From: Microvirga sp. BSC39
Lineage (GTDB): Bacteria; Pseudomonadota; Alphaproteobacteria; Rhizobiales; Beijerinckiaceae
Direction: 5' to 3'
DNA length: 64,000 nucleotides
NCBI RefSeq assembly: GCF_000739015.1
Contig: NZ_JPUG01000077.1
Coordinates: forward strand, 62,001 to 126,000
The position numbers and the translations under genes are program-made. Shown here in pieces: positions 29,062-37,544 of this stretch; positions within the stretch are counted from its first letter, which is position 1, and every line of letters starts with the position of its first letter. The notes below the pieces were generated by a model. It was not told where the DNA came from, made no database searches, and saw only the letters and a list, made by a program, of their open reading frames with translations.

Positions 29062-29547
29062 ATGGCGAGCGAAGCGAAGGAGCGGACCCGGCTGGTCGCC
29101 GTCACCCTCGACGAGGCCTCCATCGGCCGTGGCAACCCCGATCAGGAGCATGAGCGGGCCATCGCCATCTACGACATCCTCGAAGAGAACACCTTTGCGC
29201 TGCCGAACTACGATGGCGGGCCCTATGCCCTGCGCATCTCGCTCATCGACAAGAAGCTCTGCTTCGAGGTGACCACGCAGGACGGCGCGCATCTCATCTC
29301 GCACCATCTGTCGCTGACGCCGTTCCGTAAGGCTATCCGGGACTACGAGATGATCTGCGACAGCTATTACCAGGCGATCCGTTCCGCCTCGCCCGCGCAG
29401 ATCGAGGCCATCGACATGGGGCGGCGCGGTCTGCACAACGAGGCGGCCGAACTGCTGATGAAGCGGTTGGAGGGCAAGCTCATCCTCGATTTCGGCACCG
29501 CGCGGCGCATCTTCACGCTCATCTTCGCGCTTCACTGGAAGGGCTGA
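29062..29547 (+). CDS. UPF0262 family protein
   Basis: 161-residue UPF0262 protein, found next to hisD in many alphaproteobacteria and without a known function. LVAVTLDEASIGRGNPDQEHERAIAI and CDSYYQAIRSASPAQIEAIDMGRRGLHN are characteristic. ATG 29062 follows GGAGGCGG. The order relative to hisD and the phosphatase is conserved. Confidence 0.92.
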   Translation: MASEAKERTRLVAVTLDEASIGRGNPDQEHERAIAIYDILEENTFALPNYDGGPYALRISLIDKKLCFEVTTQDGAHLISHHLSLTPFRKAIRDYEMICDSYYQAIRSASPAQIEAIDMGRRGLHNEAAELLMKRLEGKLILDFGTARRIFTLIFALHWKG

Positions 29548-29550
29548 CGC

Positions 29551-30057
29551 TTGGAGGAGCGCCAAGACGAGCCCCTGGACGAGCCCCGCCCGAAACGGAT
29601 CCATTCGGTTCTGTTCGTCTGCGCGATGAATGCGGTGCGGTCGCCCATGGCTGAGGCCATTGCGCGCCATTATTTCGGCAAGTCGATCTACGTGCAGTCC
29701 GCCGGCGTGCGCAAAGGCGAGCCGGATGGCTTCGTGTCCTCGATCCTGTCCGAGATCGGCATCGACGCCTCCAAGCACAAGCCGCGCACCCTGGACGAGC
29801 TGGAAGAGTGGGAGGGGCTCAACTTCGACCTCATCATCTCCCTCTCGCCGGAAGCCCACCACGCAGCGCTCGAGCTCACGCGCACCATCGCGGCGGATGT
29901 GGAATACTGGCCGACGCCGGACCCGACGATCACGCAGGGCTCGCGCGATCAGGTGCTCGACGCCTATCGCAACATCCGCGACGGGTTGATGTACCGCATC
30001 CGCCTGCGGCTCAAGCAGACCTCACCCAAAAGCCCGAATGACGGCCAGGGTGCCTAG
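29551..30057 (+). CDS. low-molecular-weight protein-tyrosine-phosphatase / arsenate-reductase-fold protein
   Basis: 168-residue protein with the P-loop CAMNAVRSPMAEA (CX5R) near residue 26 and the general-acid region WPTPDPT, so it should be a functional LMW phosphatase-fold enzyme. It starts at TTG 29551, three bases after UPF0262, and the usual hisD-linked context supports the call. Its last 36 bp overlap the 3' end of the convergent azlD gene, which is a long overlap. Confidence 0.88.
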   Translation: MEERQDEPLDEPRPKRIHSVLFVCAMNAVRSPMAEAIARHYFGKSIYVQSAGVRKGEPDGFVSSILSEIGIDASKHKPRTLDELEEWEGLNFDLIISLSPEAHHAALELTRTIAADVEYWPTPDPTITQGSRDQVLDAYRNIRDGLMYRIRLRLKQTSPKSPNDGQGA

Positions 30058-30345
30058 ACCGGCCACGAGGCCGACGATATCGATCCGCGTCACTGCCATG
30101 GCCACGATGGCGGCTGCGAGCGCGATCATGGCGGGCCAACCGTTGTCGATCACCACGGGCAGGATGGTTGCCAGGATGATGGAACCGGGCAGAGCGCGCA
30201 GGCCCCGCTCGATGCGCGGCGTGATGCGCACCCTGCTCATGACAACGACGCCTGCGATGCGGCACAGGAACGTCACCAGCGTCATGCCCGCGATGGCGAG
30301 GATCGAGCCCCAAGGGCTCGCGATGAAGCTACTGAGGCCGTTCAT
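30022..30345 (-). CDS. azlD: AzlD family membrane protein
   Basis: 107-residue hydrophobic protein with about four membrane helices. It is the small partner of AzlC in branched-chain amino acid (or analogue) export. VTFLCRIAGVVVM and ALPGSIILATILPVVI match AzlD. Its ATG overlaps the azlC stop (ATGA). Substrate specificity is not readable. Confidence 0.88.
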   Translation of the reverse strand: MNGLSSFIASPWGSILAIAGMTLVTFLCRIAGVVVMSRVRITPRIERGLRALPGSIILATILPVVIDNGWPAMIALAAAIVAMAVTRIDIVGLVAGLGTLAVIRAFG

Positions 30346-31052
30346 TCGATCAGCATCCCGGCGACGACGCCCGCCAGCGCACCGGCGATGATGAAGAAAT
30401 AGCCCGGCACCAGTGCATGAACGATGAGCGAGACGAGCCCTGCCACCAGCCAGGGGAGGGCAGGCTTGGCGCCTTTCCACAGGGGCACGAGCATCACGCC
30501 GAAGAAGATCGGCATCACGAGATCGAGGCCGAAGCGCTTGGGCTCGGGCACGAGTGCGCCCGCGAAGAAGCCCACAAAGGTCGTTGCCAGCCAGACCAGC
30601 CAGAGAATGAGCGCGCAGCCCAGGAGCACGCCCACATTCCGTCCGCCTTCATTGTGATACCGGGTGCCGATGAGCCAGCCAGCCTCCGTGAGGAGGAAGA
30701 GGTTGAGCGCCGTGCGGGGAAGAGGCTCGTGCTTGAGCCATGGCTGGAGGGTTGCTCCGAGCATGATCATGCGCGCGTTCACCACCGCGGTGACGGTCAT
30801 GATCGTGAGGATCGTCGCGGGCGTCCAGACCTGCTGCCAGATCTCGAGCCCCACCATCTGCGAGGCGCCGGCATAGACGAAGGCGGAGAGGCCCAGGGTC
30901 TCGCCGAGAGACAGGCCCTTCTGGGCTGCCGCCGTGCCGAACGCCAAGGCGAACATGATGAAGCCTGGGAAGGCCGGAAGGGCGGCGCGCGCCCCGTGGC
31001 GCAGGCCTGAGTAGGAAAAATGAGGGCGGAGAGCGGGGGGCATGAGCGTCAT
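30342..31052 (-). CDS. azlC: AzlC family permease
   Basis: 236-residue inner-membrane protein, large subunit of the AzlCD exporter. PAFPGFIMFALAFGTAAAQKGL and VYAGASQMVGLEIW, plus FLLTEAGWLI, match AzlC. It forms a two-gene operon with azlD. No lrp-like regulator is beside it. Confidence 0.9.
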   Translation of the reverse strand: MTLMPPALRPHFSYSGLRHGARAALPAFPGFIMFALAFGTAAAQKGLSLGETLGLSAFVYAGASQMVGLEIWQQVWTPATILTIMTVTAVVNARMIMLGATLQPWLKHEPLPRTALNLFLLTEAGWLIGTRYHNEGGRNVGVLLGCALILWLVWLATTFVGFFAGALVPEPKRFGLDLVMPIFFGVMLVPLWKGAKPALPWLVAGLVSLIVHALVPGYFFIIAGALAGVVAGMLIE

Positions 31053-31117
31053 GCTCTGTGCCCTCCCGCATCCCCGCCGTCAATTGGAGATTGGAGGTCT
31101 CGGATCGATGCTAAGGC

Positions 31118-31789
31118 CTAGCCGGTGGCGCCGTTGATGAAGGGAGCCACCTCGACATAGCCCTCGTAGATCATCTTGAGCGCCACGTAGAGGATGATCG
31201 CCAAGCCCACATAGGCGATCCAACGGTAGCGTTGTAGCAGGCGGGCGATGTAGGAGGCTGCAAGGCCCATGAGGGCGATCGACAGCAGGAGGCCGAAGGC
31301 CAGGATGTAGGGGTGCTCGCGGGCCGCACCCGCCACGGCGAGCACGTTGTCGAGGGACATGGACACGTCCGCGATGATGATCTGCCAGGCAGCCTGTGCG
31401 AAGGTCTTGCGCGGAGCCCCGCTGGCGACGGTGCCATCCCTGTCGAGATCCTCACCCGCCAGAGCCTCCTCGGCCGCATGCTGCTCTTCCTCATGGCCCG
31501 TGCGAAGCTCGCGCCACATCTTCCAGCACACCCAGAGAAGGAGGACGCCGCCTGCGAGCAGGAGCCCTACGATCTGGAGGAGCTGGGTCGTCAGAAGAGC
31601 GAAGATGATGCGCAGGACGGTTGCAGCGAGGACGCCGAGCAGGATCGCCTTGTTGCGCTGCTCCTTGGGAAGACCAGCGGCGGCCAGGCCGATGACGATG
31701 GCATTATCGCCGGCGAGCGCCAGATCGATGCCGATCACCATCAGGAAGGCGACGACCTCGGGTCCAAAATACTGCGAGAGATCAAACAT
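31118..31789 (-). CDS. TerC family integral membrane protein (YjbE-like)
   Basis: 223-residue membrane protein with two similar halves, each with a DN motif (IDLALAGDNAIVIG and DVSMSLDNVLAVAG) that forms the metal site in TerC proteins. A charged cytoplasmic loop of ~40 residues (EEEQHAAEEALAGEDLDRDG) separates the halves. The family is linked to Mn2+ export or metalation of secreted enzymes and sometimes tellurite resistance. No ter operon is present. I looked for a yybP-ykoY manganese riboswitch upstream and did not find one. Confidence 0.9.
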   Translation of the reverse strand: MFDLSQYFGPEVVAFLMVIGIDLALAGDNAIVIGLAAAGLPKEQRNKAILLGVLAATVLRIIFALLTTQLLQIVGLLLAGGVLLLWVCWKMWRELRTGHEEEQHAAEEALAGEDLDRDGTVASGAPRKTFAQAAWQIIIADVSMSLDNVLAVAGAAREHPYILAFGLLLSIALMGLAASYIARLLQRYRWIAYVGLAIILYVALKMIYEGYVEVAPFINGATG

Positions 31790-32222
31790 GCAGTGCCTCA
31801 TATGTCGGTTTGCGGGCAGCGCATGCGAAACGTTCAAAGAGACGCATCTGGCATTGCCCTGCCGCGGAAATTTTCGAGGCAGGAGCCGAAATGCAGGCAA
31901 AACCGTCTGTTTGAACGAACCCAGGCCGCCCTGGTTTTCATCCAGTCCGACATCGCCGCTCCTGTGAGGAGCGACCAGAGGGGCCCGGCCTGGCTACGGG
32001 GTCCATCTAGACAACCCGGGTCCAGGGATCAAGTGACCTCCCATGGAAGGCAGCGTCTATCCTAAGGATGATGGGCGGTTTCCCTTCTGTCCCCTAGTTC
32101 CCAAGACGTATTGTTGAGAAGGCCTGCTTCAGGGAAACAGAAGCTTGATCCGGGTTGGTGCCTCAGGCCATATCGATTTGAAAGAACATTGGGCGCTCGA
32201 GGCGTCTGTCGGGAGGTCGTTC
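31790..32222. promoter_or_regulatory. divergent intergenic region terC/tctB
   Basis: 433 bp without a gene between two divergent units. It contains two small hairpins: CCAGGCCGCCCTGG followed by TTTT at 31921-31938, and CGCTCCT/AGGAGCG with a 3-base loop at 31957-31973. Promoters for both units must be here but cannot be placed. GGGAGG at 32210-32215 is the ribosome site for tctB. Confidence 0.5.
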
Positions 32223-32891
32223 ATGTCCACTCTTCACGAAGACTCAGGGCCGGCGGGGCCCGGCGGGCCCGTCCGCGCCCCGCAAAACGTGGCGGGCGGT
32301 CTGGTTCTGGTGGCGCTGGCGGCCCTGGCCCTGTGGCTCACGCGGGATCTCGACCAGGGCACCCTGAACTCCATGGGCCCGGCGATGCTGCCCCGATGGC
32401 TCGCCATTGCGGTCGGCCTGTCGGGACTTGCCCTCCTCGCCTTCGCGTTCATCAAGCAGGGGGATGCCCTGGAGCGCTGGAACCTGCGGGGTCCGGTCTT
32501 CGTGATCGGCGGGATCCTGGCCTTCGCGCTGACCATCCGCCCCTTTTCGATGGGAGGTTTCACAACCCCAGGGCTGGGCCTGCTGTTCGCCGGCCCGCTG
32601 GCGATCATCATCGGCGGCTATGCCACGCCCGAGGTGCGCCTGCGCGACCTCGTTGTTCTCAGCCTGAGCCTTACGCCCTTCTGCATGGTCCTCTTCGGCG
32701 ATCTCCTCAACCTGCCGATCCCGGTCTTTCCGCAGGCGCTCACCGGGCTGTTTCCCCCCGACTGGTCGCAGAAGGCGGTGCTGCGGGCCACTGCCGCCAT
32801 CATGGCCGTTGCCGCCCTGATCGTATTCTTCGTGACCCGTGGTCGGCGTCGCGGTCCGGTTGATGTCGCCGACCACAGCGGGAGAATCTGA
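32223..32891 (+). CDS. tctB: tripartite tricarboxylate transporter, small membrane subunit
   Basis: 222-residue TctB with four to five membrane helices, small membrane partner of a TctABC solute importer for citrate or another carboxylate. ATG 32223 follows GGGAGG. Its TGA overlaps the tctA ATG (TGATG), so synthesis of the two is coupled. The C-terminal RGRRRGP tail is cytoplasmic. Confidence 0.88.
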   Translation: MSTLHEDSGPAGPGGPVRAPQNVAGGLVLVALAALALWLTRDLDQGTLNSMGPAMLPRWLAIAVGLSGLALLAFAFIKQGDALERWNLRGPVFVIGGILAFALTIRPFSMGGFTTPGLGLLFAGPLAIIIGGYATPEVRLRDLVVLSLSLTPFCMVLFGDLLNLPIPVFPQALTGLFPPDWSQKAVLRATAAIMAVAALIVFFVTRGRRRGPVDVADHSGRI

Positions 32892-34393
32892 TGGGTGATC
32901 TGGTTTCCAACCTGAGCCTCGGCTTCGGGGTCGCCCTGACCCTGCAGAACCTTGGCTTGGCCTTCCTGGGCTGCCTCGTGGGTACGCTCATCGGCGTGCT
33001 GCCGGGTGTCGGCCCTATCGCCACCATCGCGATGCTGCTGCCGATCACCTTCGGGCTCGACCCGACCGGTGCCCTCATCATGCTGGCCGGCATCTACTAT
33101 GGTGCCCAGTACGGCGGTTCGACCACCGCGATCCTCGTCAACATTCCGGGTGAGGCCACCTCCGTGGTGACGGCGCTCGATGGTCACCAGATGGCCCGCC
33201 AGGGCCGCGCCGGCGTTGCGCTCGGGATCGCGGCCATCGGCTCGTTCTTTGCCGGCACCGTAGCGACCCTGGTCATCGCCGCCCTGGGGGCTCCGCTCAC
33301 CAGCCTGGCCCTGATCTTCGGGCCGACCGAGTACTTCTCCCTCATGGTCATGGGCCTCGTCTTCGCGGTCGTCCTGGCACGCGGCTCGATTCTCAAGGCC
33401 GTGGCGATGATCCTGGTGGGCGTGCTGCTTTCCACCGTCGGCACGGATCTGGAGACAGGCGAGGAGCGCATGACCTTCGGCCTGCCGTTCCTGTCCGACG
33501 GCATCGATTTCGCCGTGCTGGCCATGGGGATCTTCGGCATTGCCGAGATCATGCGCAATCTCGACCATACCGAGACCCGCGACGTGGTGCGCCAAGCCAT
33601 CGGGCGTCTGCTGCCGAACAGGGACGACTTCAAGCAGTCCTACAAGCCAATCCTGCGCGGCACCTTCATCGGCGCAGCCCTGGGTATCCTGCCCGGCAAT
33701 GGTGCAGTGCTCGGGCCGTTCGCCGCCTATACGCTTGAGAAGAAGCTCGCCAAGGACCCCAGGCGCTTCGGCCGGGGCGCCATCGAGGGCGTGGCGGGAC
33801 CTGAGTCCGCCAACAATGCCGGCGCGCAGACCTCGTTCATCCCGCTGCTGACGCTCGGCATCCCGCCGAATGCCGTGATGGCCCTCATGGTCGGCGCCAT
33901 GACCATCCATGGCATCATCCCGGGCCCGCAGGTGATGACCAAGAACCCGACCCTGTTCTGGGGCATGATCGCCTCCATGTGGGTGGGCAACCTGATGCTG
34001 CTCATCATCAACCTGCCGCTGGTGGGCATGTGGGTGCGCCTGCTGAAAGTGCCGTATCGCCTGCTGTTCCCCGCGATCCTGATGTTCTGCTGCATCGGCA
34101 TCTACTCGATCAACTCGTTGCCCACCGACGTCATGTTCATCGCCTTCTTCGGGCTGGTGGGCTACATGCTGATCAAGTTCGGCTTCGAGCCTGCCCCGAT
34201 GCTGCTCGGCTTCGTGCTCGGCAGGCTGATGGAGGAAAACCTCAGGCGCGCGCTCATCATTTCGCGCGGCTCGCTGGAAACCTTCATCGAGCGTCCGGTC
34301 AGCGCCGGACTGCTCGCGGTGGCCGTTATCCTACTTGTGATCGCTCTCCTGCCCTCCATCCGGAAGGGGAGGGACGAGGTCTTCACCGAGTAG
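32891..34393 (+). CDS. tctA: tripartite tricarboxylate transporter, large membrane subunit
   Basis: 500-residue TctA with 11-12 membrane helices, the ion-coupled translocation subunit. Conserved glycine-rich motifs GVLPGVGPIATIAMLLPIT and GIYYGAQYGGSTTAILVNIPG, and their second-half repeat GILPGNGAVLGP and GPESANNAGAQ, are all present. It is followed 62 bp later by the periplasmic receptor. Confidence 0.94.
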   Translation: MGDLVSNLSLGFGVALTLQNLGLAFLGCLVGTLIGVLPGVGPIATIAMLLPITFGLDPTGALIMLAGIYYGAQYGGSTTAILVNIPGEATSVVTALDGHQMARQGRAGVALGIAAIGSFFAGTVATLVIAALGAPLTSLALIFGPTEYFSLMVMGLVFAVVLARGSILKAVAMILVGVLLSTVGTDLETGEERMTFGLPFLSDGIDFAVLAMGIFGIAEIMRNLDHTETRDVVRQAIGRLLPNRDDFKQSYKPILRGTFIGAALGILPGNGAVLGPFAAYTLEKKLAKDPRRFGRGAIEGVAGPESANNAGAQTSFIPLLTLGIPPNAVMALMVGAMTIHGIIPGPQVMTKNPTLFWGMIASMWVGNLMLLIINLPLVGMWVRLLKVPYRLLFPAILMFCCIGIYSINSLPTDVMFIAFFGLVGYMLIKFGFEPAPMLLGFVLGRLMEENLRRALIISRGSLETFIERPVSAGLLAVAVILLVIALLPSIRKGRDEVFTE

Positions 34394-34455
34394 CTTGCCT
34401 TCAACTCCATCTTGCCCACATGGTAGGCCATAACTTTTCCAAGGGAGGAAAATTG

Positions 34456-35430
34456 ATGAAGAAGGTTGTACTGGCTCTGGCCGCAGTCGCCGGCTTAGCC
34501 GCAACGGGCGCCCAGGCCCAAGGCTATCCCACCCGTCCGATCACCATGATCGTCCCGTTCGCGGCTGGCGGCCCGACCGACGTGGTGGCCCGCATCGTGA
34601 CCGACAACATGAGCCGGACGCTGGGCCAGCAGATCGTGATCGAGAACGTGGCCGGGGCCGGCGGCACCACGGGCATCACCCGTGCCGCCCAGTCTCAGCC
34701 CGACGGCTACACCATCATGATGGGCCACATGGGCACCCATGGCGCCGCACCGGCCCTGTACCCGAACCTCAAGTACGATCCGACCAAGGACTTCGCCCCC
34801 ATCGGCCTGGCGGCCGGCACCCCGATCGTGATCGTGGCCAAGAAGGACTTCCCGGCCAACGACCTGAAGGGCTTCCTCGATTACCTGACCAAGAACGCCG
34901 ACAAGGTGAACATGGCCCATGCGGGCGTGGGTTCGGTGTCCCACTCCACGGGCATCTTCTTCAACTCCGTGGTCAAGGCGAAGCCCACCATGGTGGCTTA
35001 CCGCGGCACCGGCCCGGCCCTGAACGACCTGATGGCCAACACGGTCGACTTCATGACCGACCAGATCGTCAACGTGGCGCCGCAGATCCAGGGCGGCAAC
35101 ATCAAGGCTTTCGCCATCGCGACGCCCGAGCGCTCGCCCGTGCTGCCGAACGTGCCGACCACCAAGGAAGCCGGCCTCGAAGGCTACGAGGTCAGCGCCT
35201 GGAACGCGGTCTTCGCCCCCAAGGGCACCCCGCCGGACGTGGTCAAGAAGCTCAGCGACGCCCTCATGAAGTCCCTGGACGACGAGAACACCAAGAAGCG
35301 CCTTTCCGAACTGGGCGGCGTCATCCCGAGCAACACCGAGCGGACCCCGGAAGCCCTGCAGAAGCTCGTCGAGAGCGAGGTCGCCCGCTGGACCCCGGTC
35401 CTCAAGGCCGCTGGCGCGACGGCGGAATAA
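34456..35430 (+). CDS. tctC: tripartite tricarboxylate transporter periplasmic receptor (Bug family)
   Basis: 324-residue Bug-type binding protein with a Sec signal peptide (MKKVVLALAAVAGLAATGAQA). The core YPTRPITMIVPFAAGGPTD, NVAGAGGTTG and VAYRGTGPALNDLMA motifs match receptors that hold carboxylates through water molecules. AAGGGAGGAA precedes the ATG. The ligand cannot be read. Codon use is strongly biased (GGC, ACC, CTG), suggesting high expression, and a strong terminator follows. Confidence 0.93.
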   Translation: MKKVVLALAAVAGLAATGAQAQGYPTRPITMIVPFAAGGPTDVVARIVTDNMSRTLGQQIVIENVAGAGGTTGITRAAQSQPDGYTIMMGHMGTHGAAPALYPNLKYDPTKDFAPIGLAAGTPIVIVAKKDFPANDLKGFLDYLTKNADKVNMAHAGVGSVSHSTGIFFNSVVKAKPTMVAYRGTGPALNDLMANTVDFMTDQIVNVAPQIQGGNIKAFAIATPERSPVLPNVPTTKEAGLEGYEVSAWNAVFAPKGTPPDVVKKLSDALMKSLDDENTKKRLSELGGVIPSNTERTPEALQKLVESEVARWTPVLKAAGATAE

Positions 35431-35455
35431 GCGTTCTCAAGCTTGAGCATGCGAC

Positions 35456-35486
35456 GCGGCGGGCCTTGAGCCCGCCGCTTTCATTT
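35456..35486 (+). terminator. intrinsic terminator after tctC
   Basis: Nine-bp stem GCGGCGGGC / GCCCGCCGC with loop CTTGA, followed by TTTCATTT, 25 bp past the tctC stop. Confidence 0.88.
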
Positions 35487-35552
35487 CCGGAGCATCGGGC
35501 CATAATCAGGTCTTGAAATTGCTCGTCCGGGCGATTACACCCTGCCTCACGT

Positions 35553-35629
35553 GCAGCCGTAGCTCAGTTGGTTAGAGCACCAGATTGTGGATCTGGGGGT
35601 CCCCCGTTCGAGCCGGGGCGGCTGTACCA
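35553..35629 (+). tRNA. tRNA-His (GTG anticodon)
   Basis: 77-nt cloverleaf with encoded CCA. The anticodon stem CCAGA/TCTGG encloses TTGTGGA (anticodon GTG), the T arm has GTTCGAGC. The discriminator is A73 and no G-1 is encoded, as known for alphaproteobacterial tRNA-His. It marks the start of the accessory region. Confidence 0.95.
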
Positions 35630-35794
35630 TTTAAAATCAAGAACTTAGGCCTCGCAGGTTTGAGGGTCTGCTTACTAGGAAGTGTAGTTGGTAAGCAAAT
35701 GGTAAGCGGATGCCTCGCTTCGCGAATGATTGGTTTCGTAGGGCAGCTCTATACCTTCGTAACTTTCAGTTCATTCCTTGCATTTTGACATACG

Positions 35795-35818
35795 GGTTCG
35801 AATCCCTCAGTCCCGCCA
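35795..35818 (+). other. tRNA 3'-end-like fragment, possible attachment-site remnant
   Basis: GGGTTCGAATCCC followed by TCAGTCCCGCCA reads like the T arm and acceptor end of a tRNA (closest by eye to tRNA-Ser), but no 5' part precedes it and the acceptor appears one base short. It lies ~165 bp after tRNA-His. Such 3' fragments are left by integrases that cut in the T loop. The rest of 35630-36164 has no convincing gene. Confidence 0.5.
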
Positions 35819-36164
35819 TTATCAAATCCGAAGTTGTTCGAAGCTGTCCAATGGACGGCTTTCTCGGTCTGCGCTTTGATTTATAAGGGGTTGTGCTACT
35901 ACGCTTGATCCGTCGGCGTCCGAAGCAATCCCCCTCACATCCGAACCGTTGTAGGAGTACATCGACTTCTTTGACTTCACCGGTGACGAGGCGGTCTAGA
36001 TCAGGTCCGCGACAAGCTCGAAGGGTTTACGGCTCGATTGCACGCCGCCAATCAAGGTCACGAGGCCTACCCCGTTCGGAAGAGATGGCCGGAGATCCGA
36101 TAACAAGCGAGGCGCCCAGGGGTGGGAGCCGGCGCCGACCTCTGGAGCCCAGCGACCCACCTAG

Positions 36165-36821
36165 CTACTCCGCCGTCGGGTCAAGCACGACCACGACCCC
36201 GTACCGCTGTGGCAGTCTGGGGAGCGCCTGCTCAAGCTCCTGCATCATGCGATCGAAGCATCGGCGCATAATGGGGTGCCGGGAGCCCCAGTCCAGCATC
36301 TCTTGCGGGTCACTGCCGAGAGGTCGATCAGCCGCATGCTTGTCGACAGTTGACGCCACGGGATAGCGGCCGGCCCACTCTGCAATATGGGTGAGCGCAA
36401 GGAGAACGAGCTTCTCTTGATGCGCAAGGGAAAACTGGGCCGCTTCAGCGAGCCGGACCAGTTTGTGTGATTGGAGGCGTTTACTGATGCTGCCGGGCAC
36501 GATGAGCTCAGGATTGCGCGCTACCATCAACCCCTTAAGCGCATTCTCCATCGCGTAGGCATACAGGAGCTGCGCAGGCAGATAATTTGGCGGCAGGTAG
36601 GTGATCTCGGCATCAGCCGATCCGCTTGGATCATGGATGGCGGCCGCTTGCGCCTCCTCGCCAGCCTTGTGAACCGCGGCGAAATAAGGCTGCTCCTCGG
36701 CGAGCTGGTCGCGGAGGATGATCTCCGCTGCGTCTCGTAGACGCTCTGCGCTCAGGAACCAATTTCCGGGGGACTGAGCCGCTTTAAAGAAGGCGGTGGG
36801 GGAGAGTATTGAATCCAGCAT
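36165..36821 (-). CDS. hypothetical protein with HEPN-like features
   Basis: 218-residue, all-helical soluble protein. The segment LLYAYAMENALKGLMVARNPEL with a later QSHKLVRLAEAA resembles the HEPN fold, whose members are often RNases or partners in defence and toxin-antitoxin systems; no clear RX4-6H catalytic motif is evident. It is the first gene of the accessory region. Functional role is uncertain. Confidence 0.6.
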   Translation of the reverse strand: MLDSILSPTAFFKAAQSPGNWFLSAERLRDAAEIILRDQLAEEQPYFAAVHKAGEEAQAAAIHDPSGSADAEITYLPPNYLPAQLLYAYAMENALKGLMVARNPELIVPGSISKRLQSHKLVRLAEAAQFSLAHQEKLVLLALTHIAEWAGRYPVASTVDKHAADRPLGSDPQEMLDWGSRHPIMRRCFDRMMQELEQALPRLPQRYGVVVVLDPTAE

Positions 36822-36913
36822 GTAACCTTCCTTCGAGATCCCAGCATTTAACCGGTAGTCGCGCGGTCGTGAATCGAAACTAGAGCCTCCTGATTCAGAC
36901 TTTTGGAGCCTAG

Positions 36914-37270
36914 ATGGCCCGATCCGCTGACGCTCTCCGCGACGAGGTAATTGCCGCGATCCGCCGGCTGACTGTCGAGCCCGGCGTCAAGGAAGGCGTC
37001 CGCCTCGCGCGCGAGCAGTACCCAGACATCCCCGATGGCACCTAGGGGCGTTGGCGGCAGATGGCCGTGGGCAATGTAGCGGGCCAGCGGAAGGCGGCCG
37101 GCGATGCCGTGGCGGCGCTCTCTGCCCAAGTGCGGGACCAGATTTCGGCACCGGAGGCTTTAGCCACGCAGGCGGAGGCAGTGCCGGCCACGCGCCGGGC
37201 ACTGGACTTCTTGCGGATGCTCGACGAGCTCGACGATGATGCCCGTTGCTCCGCGAATCTGCCACGATGA
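36914..37270 (+). pseudogene. small gene interrupted by an in-frame amber codon
   Basis: A continuous frame starts at ATG 36914 (MARSADALRDEVIAAIRRL) and continues to 37270, broken only by TAG at 37043-37045 between PDIPDGT and GRWRQMAVGN. Coding character is alike on both sides. A TGG-to-TAG change would restore a ~118-residue protein. The protein type is not recognised; it looks like a small phage or plasmid helical protein. Amber readthrough is possible but unsupported. Confidence 0.5.
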
Positions 37271-37391
37271 CAGGTGCCGATGGAAAGCGGAAGGTGAAGG
37301 TTACGTTCGGTTTGCGAGATGCCCACCGGATGCCTTGCAATCTGATCCGGCTAGAATTGCAGCACTCAGGTCGGCGTGGAGTGTGAGCCAG

Positions 37392-37511
37392 ATGCAGAGT
37401 TTCTACGACGCGATCGTTGCTGAGCTCGAGGCGGAGCCGCTTGAGTTGCAGCGCCAAGTGATCGAACGGCTGCGCCGCCTCAGCTCGGACGCAGAGGTGC
37501 GCGGCTTCTAA
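37392..37511 (+). CDS. putative small protein
   Basis: 39-residue ORF MQSFYDAIVAELEAEPLELQ and on, an amphipathic acidic helix. GTG at 37383 is an alternative start. It is short with no recognised family; low confidence. Confidence 0.3.
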   Translation: MQSFYDAIVAELEAEPLELQRQVIERLRRLSSDAEVRGF

Positions 37512-37544
37512 CGAAGGCCGATCAGTCAGCTGCGGGAGCTTCCA

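Noticed and set aside
31790..32222. yybP-ykoY manganese riboswitch ahead of terC
   Set aside because: Looked for because of the TerC family; the conserved GGGGAGUA and paired elements are not there.
35585..35788. Short ORF that overlaps tRNA-His
   Set aside because: Starts inside the tRNA, and has no ribosome site or family.
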